A stretch of DNA of 64,000 nt from [Synechococcus] sp. NIES-970 (lineage in GTDB: Bacteria; Cyanobacteriota; Cyanobacteriia; Cyanobacteriales; MRBY01), in the NCBI GenBank assembly GCA_002356215.1, contig AP017959.1, positions 1,814,195-1,878,194 of the forward strand, in the 5' to 3' direction. Shown here piece by piece: positions 17,590 through 26,862 of the stretch. Below the pieces are notes generated by a model. That model saw only the letters and a list, made by a program, of their open reading frames with translations, did no database searches and was not told the DNA's origin. The position numbers and the translations under genes were made by a program. Numbering within the stretch: position 1 is the stretch's first letter; the number at the start of each line of letters is the position of its first letter.

Positions 17590-19370
17590 GATGGTTGGCC
17601 TAAATGTAACTTGCTATAGTAACCGCTGGAATTCAATAATGCCAAATGTTTTCCTTGTTCAACGATCTTACCTTTATCAAGTACAACAATATTATCTGCA
17701 CTTTCAATAGTTGAAAGCCTGTGAGCGATTACAATTACAGTACGGTCATGACTAAAACTATCAATCGCCTGTTGAATCATTTTTTCTGAAGCACTATCTA
17801 GGGCACTAGTGGATTCATCGAGAATTAATATATCAGGATTCCTGACAATAGCCCTAGCGATCGCAAGTCTTTGACGTTGTCCTCCAGATAAATTGACACC
17901 TCTTTCTCCTAATACTGTTTCATAACCTTGGGGTAAACGGTCTATGAATTCACTTGCATAGGCTTTTGTTGCTGCCTCAATTACTTCCGAATGACTAGCA
18001 GACCAATTTCCGTAAAGGATATTTTCATACACCGAGCAGTTAAAAATAAAACTTTCTTGGCTAACATAGGCAATCTTCGCCCGCAGGGAGTCAGTATCTA
18101 AGTCTCGCAAGTTATGACTATCGAACAAAATAGCACCTGCCTGGGGTTGATAAAATCCCATAATCAGGCTAGCAATGGTAGACTTTCCTGAACCAGATGC
18201 TCCTACTAGTGCAGTTACCCTTCCTTTAGGGATAAAAAGGTTGAAATTTTCTAGCACTTTTCCCGAATTGGATTGATAAGCAAAATTGATGTTTTCAAAA
18301 GTAATTCCCTTAGATAGTCCCTCAAAGAGGATATTGCCATTAGACATCTGTAGTCCTTCAGTTTCTTCAAAGAAAGTTTCAATAACATTGAAACTACCAG
18401 CATAGTTAGCAGTCGTTGCTCTTAAGTTATTCAAGCTATTTATTCTTGGCACCATCCTGACTAAAACAATTAGAAATGCCAACGAAACTGATGTAGAAGC
18501 ATCACTCAAAAAAAGTTGGTTAGCTAGAAAAAGAATCACAAAGATCATGAGCACACCAGAAATATCTGATAGCGGCATGACCAGCGACTGTCCAATGGAT
18601 GAGCGAACCTCTGACTGAAGTCTTTCGTCTAATATCTTGAGAATTTTGGCAGACTCAATCCGTTCTGCAGAATATGCTTTGACAATTCTAATCCCACTAA
18701 GTAGTTCAGAAATGCTAGCCGAAAATTCACTGATACTTTGTGCAACTCGTCTGGCTTCCCGCCTGACGCCTCTGATAATTGATTGTAAAAAAAAAGCAAT
18801 AATTGAAATACAAAATATTGCAATTCCACTTAATTGCCAGGAGAGACTGATTAGCAAAACAAAGAGCGATGTAACTGTCAAAAATTGGTTAAATGTTATC
18901 CCAACATTTAGAGTTAACTGTTCACAGCGTTGGGCTTGCTCATTTGTATAACTCGATAAAGTTCCTGTATTTAATTTGTCATAGGCAGATACTGGCAAGT
19001 TTAAAAATCTGTCTAGACAACGCTGTCGCAACTCAGTGCTGACTTTCACAGATAAGACTCTTAGGCGATGATTGCCCAGAAACAAAAATACTCCTTTGAT
19101 CAAAACCAAAATAAAAAAGCAAATACCAATAGCTAGTAATTGATTCTGAGGTGAAAACTGGCCAAAGAAACTGAATAGTAAGCTAACTGATTTTGATTCA
19201 TTATTTCCATCGCTCTCCAAACTTCCCTCAACCAAAATTTGTAATAAGGGCACAATGATCGCCAAGCTTACCCCCTCTAACAAAGAGGCAATTGTTGAAA
19301 AAACAACTGTTTGAGTTAATTCTTTGGGAAACTGGGTTGAGACAAATAGTAGAGCAGATGGTAACTTCAT
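17586..19370 (-). CDS. ABC exporter, MsbA/PglK-like flippase
   Basis: Half-transporter with fused membrane and ATPase domains, 594 residues. Six transmembrane segments lie in about residues 1-325. The nucleotide-binding domain has Walker [10 protein letters not shown] near 389, a Q-loop in VSQESFIF, the signature [14 protein letters not shown] near 493, Walker [13 protein letters not shown] and the H-loop IVIAHRLS. No separate Wzx flippase is present, so this exporter is the best candidate for moving lipid-linked oligosaccharide across the inner membrane, as PglK does. A lipid-A or drug exporter role is possible. Confidence 0.85.
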   Translation of the reverse strand: MKLPSALLFVSTQFPKELTQTVVFSTIASLLEGVSLAIIVPLLQILVEGSLESDGNNESKSVSLLFSFFGQFSPQNQLLAIGICFFILVLIKGVFLFLGNHRLRVLSVKVSTELRQRCLDRFLNLPVSAYDKLNTGTLSSYTNEQAQRCEQLTLNVGITFNQFLTVTSLFVLLISLSWQLSGIAIFCISIIAFFLQSIIRGVRREARRVAQSISEFSASISELLSGIRIVKAYSAERIESAKILKILDERLQSEVRSSIGQSLVMPLSDISGVLMIFVILFLANQLFLSDASTSVSLAFLIVLVRMVPRINSLNNLRATTANYAGSFNVIETFFEETEGLQMSNGNILFEGLSKGITFENINFAYQSNSGKVLENFNLFIPKGRVTALVGASGSGKSTIASLIMGFYQPQAGAILFDSHNLRDLDTDSLRAKIAYVSQESFIFNCSVYENILYGNWSASHSEVIEAATKAYASEFIDRLPQGYETVLGERGVNLSGGQRQRLAIARAIVRNPDILILDESTSALDSASEKMIQQAIDSFSHDRTVIVIAHRLSTIESADNIVVLDKGKIVEQGKHLALLNSSGYYSKLHLGQPS

Positions 19371-19566
19371 TTAAATCCTAAAAGCAGTAAACATAACAAG
19401 TTTTTGCTTCCTAAGAGCATCAGAATGGAGCTGGAGCTTAGCATAAATGCTAAGTCATTAATTCATTCCAACCAGGAGCATCACTTTACCTGAGCTATCT
19501 AGACTGTTGAGCTTATACATGTATAAGTACTAACTTGAAGAAAAATCAGCTCATGCTTGCCTGAAA

Positions 19567-20826
19567 TCACAGTGTTCTTGTTGAATTTTGTAGCACCTCT
19601 AAATACTGTTCTGCAATTCGTCGGGGCGTGAAATGCGCCTCTAAATATCGCCTTCCTGCTTGGCCCATACTAGCTGCCAAGTCACGATCGCCTGCCAACT
19701 CACGAATAAAATTCGCTAACCCTTGACCATCACCATTGGCGATCGCCCGGCCACAGTGTGCTTCTTGAACTAGATCTTTCAAATAGCTATCCGGCGGACA
19801 TACCGCAGCAATAGGGCGTCCGGCTGCCAGCGCTGAGTAAAATTTACTGGGCGCCAATAGTCGTTCTATACCTGGGCTCACACTCACCAAAGATAAATCA
19901 CAGGCTGTCAATGAATAAGGCAATACCTCTTTATCTTGGTAGGGCAGCAAGAGTAAATTTGATAGGCCCAATTGTTCACTTTGTTCAATTAATATTTGCC
20001 GTTTGGCACCATCACCAATACAAACAAACTGAATTGGCTCGTCTTTTAGCAAAATTGCTGCTTCTAAGAATGTTTCAACATCATGGCAGCGCCCCATGTT
20101 GCCAGAGTAGAGTACGGTGAACGGCTGGACTAGCTGATGTTCCTGGGCAAACCAATTTTCCTGCTTGGGTATGGGGACAATTAAATCCGGATTCGCCCAA
20201 CTGTGAATAACTGTTATTTTTGATTCAACCTCTGGACAAAGTTGCGCAATATGCTGTTTCATCGCTGGACTTAGCACAATCAAGCCCTGGGCACGACGCC
20301 AGGCCCTCTTGTTTAGCTCTTGCCAAATGCCAACAATCCAATGCTGCTCCCTAACAACCCCAAGCTCAACGGCAATGTCAGGGTAGAGGTCATATAGCAG
20401 ACACACATAGGGGGCACGGAAAATAAGATTTACGAAATAGCCCACTACGGGGAGAAAAGGAGGTGCTGTTGTGATTAAGAGCAATTTTGTTTTGCGTCGA
20501 CGTACTGCGAGATGGAGAATTGTCCGCAGCAAGAACAAAATACCATTGATTGCTTTGCCCCGAATCCGTCGCGGCCAGAGTTGGGCTATACGTGATCGTT
20601 TAACTTTAATTCCGTCAACTTGCTCCAGTGTTGGCGCTTCCATTGAACGAAACGCATATCCCGGCTGACCCGTAAAGATATCGATATCTAACCCTTGTTG
20701 ACTCAGATGTCGTGTTAATTCTTCAATGAGCTGGCCTGTGGGCGCGAAGTCAGGAGGAAAGAACTGAGTTAGAACCGTCAAACGAGGCTTTGGTTTAATC
20801 TTGGATGTAGAAAGAGTTATTGACAC
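19567..20826 (-). CDS. WcaI-like family 4 glycosyltransferase
   Basis: GT4 glycosyltransferase, 419 residues, of the colanic-acid WcaI/WbuB type. N-terminal LTVLTQFFPPDFAPTGQLIEEL matches the opening loop of that group. TAPPFLPVVGYFVNLIFRAPYVCLLYDLYPD near 117 contains a membrane-associating helix. The donor domain includes FTVLYSGNMGRCHDVETFLEAA near 231, and E-x-LLAPSKFYSALAAGRP replaces the usual E-x7-E region. Less AT-rich than its downstream neighbours, it stands at the edge of the island and may be an older component. Confidence 0.87.
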   Translation of the reverse strand: MSITLSTSKIKPKPRLTVLTQFFPPDFAPTGQLIEELTRHLSQQGLDIDIFTGQPGYAFRSMEAPTLEQVDGIKVKRSRIAQLWPRRIRGKAINGILFLLRTILHLAVRRRKTKLLLITTAPPFLPVVGYFVNLIFRAPYVCLLYDLYPDIAVELGVVREQHWIVGIWQELNKRAWRRAQGLIVLSPAMKQHIAQLCPEVESKITVIHSWANPDLIVPIPKQENWFAQEHQLVQPFTVLYSGNMGRCHDVETFLEAAILLKDEPIQFVCIGDGAKRQILIEQSEQLGLSNLLLLPYQDKEVLPYSLTACDLSLVSVSPGIERLLAPSKFYSALAAGRPIAAVCPPDSYLKDLVQEAHCGRAIANGDGQGLANFIRELAGDRDLAASMGQAGRRYLEAHFTPRRIAEQYLEVLQNSTRTL

Positions 20827-21325
20827 TTGGATTAAGAATAAATTAAGAGTACAAAAAGAACAGTATTCTGGGTTGGAGTAATGGATTATGTATAGATTTT
20901 TATTGAGCTAAGGATTAAGCTACTATCCCCCAATCCCAGTAAATTTAATCTATCTAACAATAAACAAAAAACAGGCAGATTACTTCTGCAAAAACTTCAC
21001 TTTCGTTTCCAAAGTAATGGAACCATGCAAGTGAAGGGATACTGGAGGAACTGAGATTGCAAGAACCGTCAAAGCTCACTCTAGCGCACCAAGACACTAA
21101 ATGTATATTCTTCAATAAGGTAATTGAAATGTATTCAATTTATTTCAATTAGTCAAGTACCAAAATGTAGAGCATAACTTATTCCAAGTATCACCTTGTC
21201 TACATATAAGTATTTCCATACAGCACTAATTTTAGTAAAAATGGCAACAAATTAAACGTTACATCAAACTCTCTTTTGTTGCATCTTATCAAAAAAAATA
21301 CCGTACCTTTAGGCCCTATGGAGAA
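20827..21325. other. Gene-free AT-rich interval
   Basis: About 500 bases between two minus-strand genes. I see no open reading frame of note, no tRNA and no strong terminator. There are several short AT-rich direct motifs (for example TGTCTACATATAAG) but nothing that can be named. Confidence 0.5.
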
Positions 21326-21844
21326 CTAGTTGACATAACGAAAGTCTCTGACAGTAGTGGAACTGCGGCATTGTGATTGGCGACGTGTAAATTCACCAAC
21401 TGAAGGATTGCCTTGGGCTGAGATCACGCCTGTTGCCTGTTGCCATAATTCAGGGGATGCCAATGATATTTGGTACTTATGATCTTGTTTTCGGACATGA
21501 TACCATTTTGTCTCTTGACAACATCTGCACCAAAAGGCCTCTAGCCATTCTCCTTGCAGTGGGACAGCTGTTCTCGTTGCGACGAGCAATAGCGCTTTCC
21601 TTCGGCTTATGCCACGATTTTGGAGCAGATCTACTCTATCCGCATAAATTGGGTATTTTTGGCTGGTGCTATCTAAATAACACTGATGAATTGGACATAA
21701 AATAGCCCGGCGTTTGGAGCGATTGCGATTGCGATCGCGACGCTTTGTAGATGGCTGGTTATCTGAGTTTCTGGAAGAATTGTGCTTCTGGTTCGTTAGT
21801 TTCATACGAGAAATCAGGGTTTCGGCCACTTGCAGCTTTCCCAT
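21326..21844 (-). CDS. Conserved hypothetical zinc-ribbon-like protein
   Basis: A 172-residue protein with a basic Arg/Asn/Ser-rich N-terminus (RRDRNRNRSKRR near 36-47), followed by CPIHQCYLDS near 50 and FWCRCCQETKWYHVRK near 104. The two Cys pairs could bind one zinc ion. LQNRGISRRKALLLVA and ELWQQATGVISAQGNPSVGEFTRRQ look strongly conserved; I recall similar proteins in other cyanobacteria but no function. It may be nucleic-acid binding, by inference. Situated next to the wza/wzc pair but on the other strand. Confidence 0.7.
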   Translation of the reverse strand: MGKLQVAETLISRMKLTNQKHNSSRNSDNQPSTKRRDRNRNRSKRRAILCPIHQCYLDSTSQKYPIYADRVDLLQNRGISRRKALLLVATRTAVPLQGEWLEAFWCRCCQETKWYHVRKQDHKYQISLASPELWQQATGVISAQGNPSVGEFTRRQSQCRSSTTVRDFRYVN

Positions 21845-22182
21845 TCTAGTCTCAATAAATCTGATTTCACTGGGTTTCAGGGGTTTTTACGACACCAAGC
21901 ATGGATTATAGGTTCCCCTTCGATCTATGAAACTCGTTCAATTGGCGTAAGATGTTTCTATATTTTTGTGTGGTGAACCGTTGGTAGGGCCAAGGATTCG
22001 AGTCTTACTAACTTCTATGGCTACTGGCCCAATAGTATTCAGAGAGTCCTATTTCTGGTTTTTCTTGTACACTGGGGCTAATGTCAGCCCATCGCTGCTC
22101 CGAAACAGCCCATCAGCCGCTATATTGTTATGTTAAATTTTAAATTCTTGGATTAAGTCATAAAATTCCAGGAGCTTGCTCA
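21845..22182. other. Divergent intergenic region before wza
   Basis: About 340 bases between divergent genes, expected to carry the wza-wzc promoter. A short inverted repeat GGGCT-aatgtc-AGCCC lies near 22074. A good ribosome site CCAGGAGC precedes the ATG at 22183. I could not place a convincing -35/-10 pair. Confidence 0.4.
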
Positions 22183-23592
22183 ATGCAATTTTTTATCCTG
22201 CTTTGTACATCAGCCTTTGTTCTAATCCCTGGTGCATTAAGGGCTGCTACTGCTTCCAGCATTGCCACAACTCCTAGCTTTGCAGAATATGAATCTTTGC
22301 AAGCGCAAAACCCCCAGCGGATGAACATACCGTCAATCTCCGTGCCGGGAATGGATTTTGATCGTACCTATATTCTTGGTGTAGGTGATCAGCTAGAAAT
22401 CAGTGTGTTTAATGTTCCTGAATATAGTGGCAACCAACGGGTGCTTGCGGATGGCTCTCTTAATTTACCTGCCATTGGCAAGGTCCCCGTTGCGGGGTTA
22501 ACTATTGAAGCGGCAGAGCAGGCGATCGCCACCCGCTACCAGTCAGAATTACGTCATCCCCGAATCACCCTTGTTTTATTAGAGCCTCGTCCTCTCCGGG
22601 TAACTCTCTCTGGAGAAGTGAACACACCTGGTTCATATACCCTAGATGGCAGCGAATCGCCCACCATTGTGCAAGCTATTCAATCCTCAGGGGGACTCAC
22701 CCAAACTGCCGATTTACGGCAAGTACAAATTCGCCGCCTCACCTCATCTGGAGCGAGACAGAGCATTGCCATTAATCTGTGGGAACTTCTCCAAAACGGA
22801 GACGCAAGCCAAAATATTGCTCTCCGGGATGGAGATACTATTCTTATCCCAGCAGTAGAAACGGTGAACTTAATGGAGTCAGCTCAAATGGCTTCCTCCA
22901 ATTTGATGGGCACTCCTTCTACACTAGACATCGGTGTTATTGGCGAGGTGTTTCGTCCGGGAATCTACCGTCTCACAGGCAGTGAGTCCCAAGCAAATCC
23001 CACCGTATCCCAAGCCATCCGAGAAGCAGGAGGGATTAAACCCTCAGCCGATATTCGTAGTATCCAAGTTCGTCGCCTCACTCGTAGCGGTGCTCCCCGC
23101 ACCATTGACATTGATTTTTGGGAGCTTTTTCAATCGGGGGATCTTACCCAGGATTTGGTCTTACAACAGGGGGATACTATTTCTATTGCGATGGCTGAGT
23201 CCTTATCCGATGCCGAAGCCGCCCAAATTGTCTCAACTAATCTATCCCCTGATGAAATTCTTGTGAACGTGGTAGGCGAAGTCGCGAGTCCTGGCGCTGT
23301 TCGTGTTCCTGCAAATACGACCTTAAATCAAGCTTTGTTCGCTGCTGGAGGATTCACTGATCGCTCACGTAAAAAAAGTGTGGAACTTATTCGATTGAAT
23401 CCCAATGGCACCATTCTCCAACAACAATTTGAAGTTGATTTTTCCCAAGGTGCTGACACCCAAGCCAACCCAATACTATGGAACAATGACGTTGTTATTG
23501 TTGATCGAAATGCGGCGGCTAGCTTTACGGACGGGCTTTCACTTATTTTGAGTCCATTGCGAAATCTCCTACCTTTCCGTTTCCTATTTTAA
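22183..23592 (+). CDS. Wza-like polysaccharide export protein with SLBB repeats
   Basis: Outer-membrane polysaccharide export (OPX) protein, 469 residues, forming the exit channel for exopolysaccharide. A signal peptide ends near ALRAATA. The Poly_export domain (about 62-130) has YILGVGDQLEISVFNVPEYSG and ADGSLNLPAIGKVPVAGLT. Three SLBB domains follow: SGEVNTPGSYTL near 145, IGEVFRPGIYRL near 250 and VGEVASPGAVRV near 363. The first two are clear duplicates, each continuing into RRLT-SGA and WEL-Q-GD motifs. It is 10 bases upstream of the Wzc gene, so the two form an operon. Confidence 0.92.
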   Translation: MQFFILLCTSAFVLIPGALRAATASSIATTPSFAEYESLQAQNPQRMNIPSISVPGMDFDRTYILGVGDQLEISVFNVPEYSGNQRVLADGSLNLPAIGKVPVAGLTIEAAEQAIATRYQSELRHPRITLVLLEPRPLRVTLSGEVNTPGSYTLDGSESPTIVQAIQSSGGLTQTADLRQVQIRRLTSSGARQSIAINLWELLQNGDASQNIALRDGDTILIPAVETVNLMESAQMASSNLMGTPSTLDIGVIGEVFRPGIYRLTGSESQANPTVSQAIREAGGIKPSADIRSIQVRRLTRSGAPRTIDIDFWELFQSGDLTQDLVLQQGDTISIAMAESLSDAEAAQIVSTNLSPDEILVNVVGEVASPGAVRVPANTTLNQALFAAGGFTDRSRKKSVELIRLNPNGTILQQQFEVDFSQGADTQANPILWNNDVVIVDRNAAASFTDGLSLILSPLRNLLPFRFLF

Positions 23593-23602
23593 AAATTGAT
23601 TC

Positions 23603-25807
23603 ATGGATAAAAACACTACCAATAACACTATTGCTCAATACAGGAATAACGGAACACCCATTTCGATGTCTGCTCCCGTCGCTCCCTCGTTACAACTGGT
23701 AGAGGAGGAAGACTTTGATCTGGGTCAATTTTTATCTGTCGTTCGGCGCCGGGTCTGGTTAATTTTGGGAGTAACCACCGTTAGTATGGGGCTGATCACC
23801 GTTAACACGTTATCCCAAGAACGGGTATATGCTTCTCGCTTTCGTCTATTGGTCGAGTCGGTCAACTCTAATAACGACATTTCTAGTCTTTCTAATCTAG
23901 CCCAAGGCCTCCAGCAAAATCTTGGCGTCAGAGCAGGCGGCCTAGACTATGAGACTCAAATTCAGGTTTTGCGCAGTCCTGAATTGCTTCAAAAGGTTAT
24001 TCAACCTCTACAAGAACAGTATCCTGACCTCGACTACGAAAGCTTGTTTGGTAATCTCAGCATTACTCAACCGGGAGATACAAAGATCCTAGAAGTTAGT
24101 TATCAAAGCGCGGATCCTGATCAAATCGAAGCAGTATTAGAACAACTAGCCTCGGTTTATTTGGAGTACAGTTTGGCTGAGCGACAAACCAATTTTAGAC
24201 AAGGCCTGCAGTTTATTGACCGACAGCTGCCTAGTCTACAGCAGCAGGTAGATGACCTACAGGGAGAACTGCAAAACTTTCGTCAAGAATATAATTTCAT
24301 TGACCCAGAGGCGCAAGCCGATCAACTGGCCGAAACAGCAGCAACCATAGAACAACGGCGTCTCCAACTCCAGCAAGAAATTGCCCAGGCTCAAAACCGA
24401 GTCCAGGCTCTCCAAGGAGAAACTGGAGCATTGGCTGCTCTAAAAGATGCGCAGACCTATCAGCAACTGCTTGGTCAACTCCGGTCAATTGACGCCAATA
24501 TTGCCAAAGAATCAACGCGTTTCCAAGATGATAGTTTAAACATTCAAGTATTGGAGGAAGAGCGCCAAAATTTATTACCTATTCTCGAACAAGAAGCCGA
24601 ACGAGTGGGGACAACCCAACTGGCAGATGCGATGACTCAGCTGCAAATTTTACAGGCCCAGATCCCCTCCCTTAACCAAGCGGAAGCGGAAGTTGAACAA
24701 TCTTTTCAGGATTTAGCTGCCCTCAATCGTCAGTATACGGATCTCCAGCGGCGACTCCAAATTGCGACCGGAGCGTTAACGCAATTTCTTACAAATCGCC
24801 AAAATCTCGAAATACAAGCAGCTCAGACAGAAATTCCCTGGCAAGTTATTGAAGCCCCCATTCGTCCTACCTCGCCCATTTCACCCAATATCCAACGTAG
24901 CTTAATTTTAGGCTTTGTCTTCAGCTCTATTCTTGGCCTGGGCGCTGCTGTACTTCTCGATAAGCTTACCGACGTTTACTACTCCACAGAGGACCTCAAA
25001 AATCAAACGAAGCTACCGTTGTTGGGGAATATTCCTTACAACGAGGAGAAGTATGAAGTCATGGAAGGTACGGAATCATTGTTGCCCCCCATGCTTCGCT
25101 TCAAACGTTGGTTTGCATCACTTGTTCCAACTCCGGTTGCAGAAACATGGCAGAAATTAGTCGGTGGTAACCGGGCCCGATCCCGTGATTACTATGGTGC
25201 ATCTGGATTTTCTGAATCACTACGGGTTCTGCATACGAACCTAAAACTACTGAGTGCCGATCGCCCCTTGCGTTCCATTTTGATTACTTCAGCTTTACCA
25301 GGGGATGGTAAATCAACAATTTCACTGAACCTGAGCCCAACGGCTGCTATTCTGGGTCAAAAAACATTGCTTGTGGATGGCGACATGCGACGTCCTCAGG
25401 TTGCTCAGAGACTTGATCTACGGCAAAATGACGGCCTCAGTACCATTTTGACAAGTGATATTAGCGACGCTGAGATCAAGGACTTTTTTCAGCAACCAAT
25501 TCCGTTCGTGGACTTTTCTGTGTTGACATCTGGTAACCCACCGCCTGATGCGGCAAAGTTGCTAGCTTCGCAAAAAATGAAGCACCTAGTCCAGGATTTT
25601 GAACAAATGTTTGACTTGGTTATCTATGATATGCCTCCCATATTGGGGCTCGCCGATGCCAGTCTGATTGCCTCCCATGCCGATGGTGTGATTTTAGTCG
25701 TCACTTTAAATAAAACCCCACGTTCGGCTGTTGCTGAGGCGATCGCCACCCTCAAACAAGCTAATATTCCTATTCTGGGTGTGTGTGGTGGCCAACAGCC
25801 AAGATAG
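23603..25807 (+). CDS. Wzc-like chain-length regulator and tyrosine kinase, C-terminus apparently frameshifted
   Basis: Polysaccharide co-polymerase/BY-kinase that controls export and chain length. In 734 residues: Wzz domain near 32-105 with a first transmembrane helix (VWLILGVTTVSMGLITV), coiled coils near 195-300 and 335-400, a second transmembrane helix near 433-455, then the kinase domain. Walker A is SALPGDGKST near 566, Walker A' LLVDGDMRRPQ, and Walker B LVIYDMPPILGLAD near 670. The reading frame ends ILGVCGGQQPR. The +1 frame from 25788 continues as VVANSQDRSTSTGHSS-YAYYGAK and ends at 25883, which matches the tyrosine-containing tail expected. A shift at the GT-rich run 25780-25790 is likely. 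Confidence 0.88.
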   Translation: MDKNTTNNTIAQYRNNGTPISMSAPVAPSLQLVEEEDFDLGQFLSVVRRRVWLILGVTTVSMGLITVNTLSQERVYASRFRLLVESVNSNNDISSLSNLAQGLQQNLGVRAGGLDYETQIQVLRSPELLQKVIQPLQEQYPDLDYESLFGNLSITQPGDTKILEVSYQSADPDQIEAVLEQLASVYLEYSLAERQTNFRQGLQFIDRQLPSLQQQVDDLQGELQNFRQEYNFIDPEAQADQLAETAATIEQRRLQLQQEIAQAQNRVQALQGETGALAALKDAQTYQQLLGQLRSIDANIAKESTRFQDDSLNIQVLEEERQNLLPILEQEAERVGTTQLADAMTQLQILQAQIPSLNQAEAEVEQSFQDLAALNRQYTDLQRRLQIATGALTQFLTNRQNLEIQAAQTEIPWQVIEAPIRPTSPISPNIQRSLILGFVFSSILGLGAAVLLDKLTDVYYSTEDLKNQTKLPLLGNIPYNEEKYEVMEGTESLLPPMLRFKRWFASLVPTPVAETWQKLVGGNRARSRDYYGASGFSESLRVLHTNLKLLSADRPLRSILITSALPGDGKSTISLNLSPTAAILGQKTLLVDGDMRRPQVAQRLDLRQNDGLSTILTSDISDAEIKDFFQQPIPFVDFSVLTSGNPPPDAAKLLASQKMKHLVQDFEQMFDLVIYDMPPILGLADASLIASHADGVILVVTLNKTPRSAVAEAIATLKQANIPILGVCGGQQPR

Positions 25808-25883
25808 AAGTACATCTACTGGTCACTCTTCATATGCCTACTATGGAGCAAAGCCAGAAGAAGTCGGCGTTCCGATGATGTAA
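25781..25883 (+). other. Out-of-frame tyrosine-containing tail of the Wzc kinase
   Basis: The run GTGTGTGGTG (25781-25790) closes the kinase-domain strand ILGV. In the frame used upstream it leads to a stop at 25805-25807. In the frame starting at 25788, translation goes on for about 30 codons through SSYAYYGAK to TAA at 25881-25883. Loss of four bases (GTGT unit) or gain of two would restore GV-VANSQ. The Tyr cluster is where BY-kinases autophosphorylate. Confidence 0.65.
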
Positions 25884-25902
25884 ATGGTTAAATGGTGTCA
25901 GC

Positions 25903-25965
25903 CCCTTGGCTATACCATCGGCATAGGTTCACGACTAATCCTGGCGCCATAGATACAGCCAAGGG
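25903..25965. repeat. Inverted repeat downstream of wzc
   Basis: CCCTTGGCT (25903-25911) and AGCCAAGGG (25957-25965) are perfect 9-bp arms around a 45-base loop; short CAGC/GCTG extensions with mismatches lie outside. No T-tract follows, so a terminator role is weak; it lies between wzc and the convergent sfsA. Confidence 0.5.
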
Positions 25966-26069
25966 AGTGCTGGCTTATTCTCTCGTCTACCCTATTTAAT
26001 CTGAGATTGACCGTGAATAGGGGGCTTGTCTGGTGCGGTTAAAACTCAAGCCATACCAAGCACAGTCAG

Positions 26070-26828
26070 TTATAAAAATGAGGGCGCTTCGGCCACCTCC
26101 CAGGGGGCTAAACCCAAATAGCGAATACCCGCTGGGTTGACAGCAAAACGACAGGGTAAAATTTTTACACCGGCGGCGATCGCCTGACGAAAAAGTTTGC
26201 CATATTTAGGATCTTTGCTATCGCCGGGAGCAAAGCGGTTGCAGTCGGCCCGATTAATAAAATAGAGCATCACCGCCTGAGCATCGGGTAATAGATCCTT
26301 CAATTCCTGGAGGTGCTTTTGGCCCCGGGTGGTTTCAGTATCTGGGAACAGTGCCATTTCCCCTTTGGTCCAAGTGGTATTTTTCACCTCTACATAGAAA
26401 GGCGATCGCCCCGGTTTTGTCAGGAGAAAATCAATCCGGCTCTTGTTGTCTATGCCATAACGAACTTCTGGGCGCACGGTATCGTAATGATCAGCTAATT
26501 CCGGGATTTGTTTAGCCAGCAACATCGCTTTAATGACCCGGTTTGGCAGGGCTGTATTCACCCCGACCCAGGTGGGTTCTGGGGTCTGCAATTGGATCAT
26601 TTCCCAGGTGTAGGCTAATTTGCGCTTCGGGTCATCGCTTTTTGAGAGCATCACGGGGGCACTCAGCTCACAGACCCCGGTCATAGGCCCCGTATTCGGA
26701 CAGTGGGCCGTTACCATTTCGCCAGAATCTAGCTCAATGTCGGCAAGAAATCGTTTGTAACGTCGACGTAAAATGCCGGGAATCAGTTCAGGATAATGGT
26801 AAACCAGGGGGAAATCGGTTTCAGGCAT
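26070..26828 (-). CDS. sfsA: SfsA family protein
   Basis: Sugar fermentation stimulation protein A family, 252 residues, with an OB-like N-terminal region and a nuclease-like fold C-terminal part. Start at 26828 (MPETDFPLVYHYPELIPG) gives the usual family N-terminus; the upstream in-frame extension would overlap the neighbouring gene. Signatures include RRRYKRFLADIEL, HCPNTGPMTGV, VGVNTALPN, SRIDFLL-(about 10 residues)-YVEVKNTT and ALFPDT-TTRGQKHL. Members were named for an E. coli maltose phenotype and may act on nucleic acid; the physiological role is unclear. Located 34 bases after the ComFB-type gene, so probably co-transcribed. Confidence 0.92.
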   Translation of the reverse strand: MPETDFPLVYHYPELIPGILRRRYKRFLADIELDSGEMVTAHCPNTGPMTGVCELSAPVMLSKSDDPKRKLAYTWEMIQLQTPEPTWVGVNTALPNRVIKAMLLAKQIPELADHYDTVRPEVRYGIDNKSRIDFLLTKPGRSPFYVEVKNTTWTKGEMALFPDTETTRGQKHLQELKDLLPDAQAVMLYFINRADCNRFAPGDSKDPKYGKLFRQAIAAGVKILPCRFAVNPAGIRYLGLAPWEVAEAPSFL

Positions 26829-26862
26829 GGCGTCGAAGAAAAAATAAGGCAGGCGATCGCCC

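Noticed and set aside
21990-22020. tRNA-like T-loop sequence (GGATTCGAGTC) upstream of wza
   Set aside because: No paired T-stem, acceptor or anticodon arm can be drawn around it.
25903-25965. Attachment site or insertion-element ends after wzc
   Set aside because: Only a single 9-bp inverted repeat is present and no integrase or target duplication is seen.
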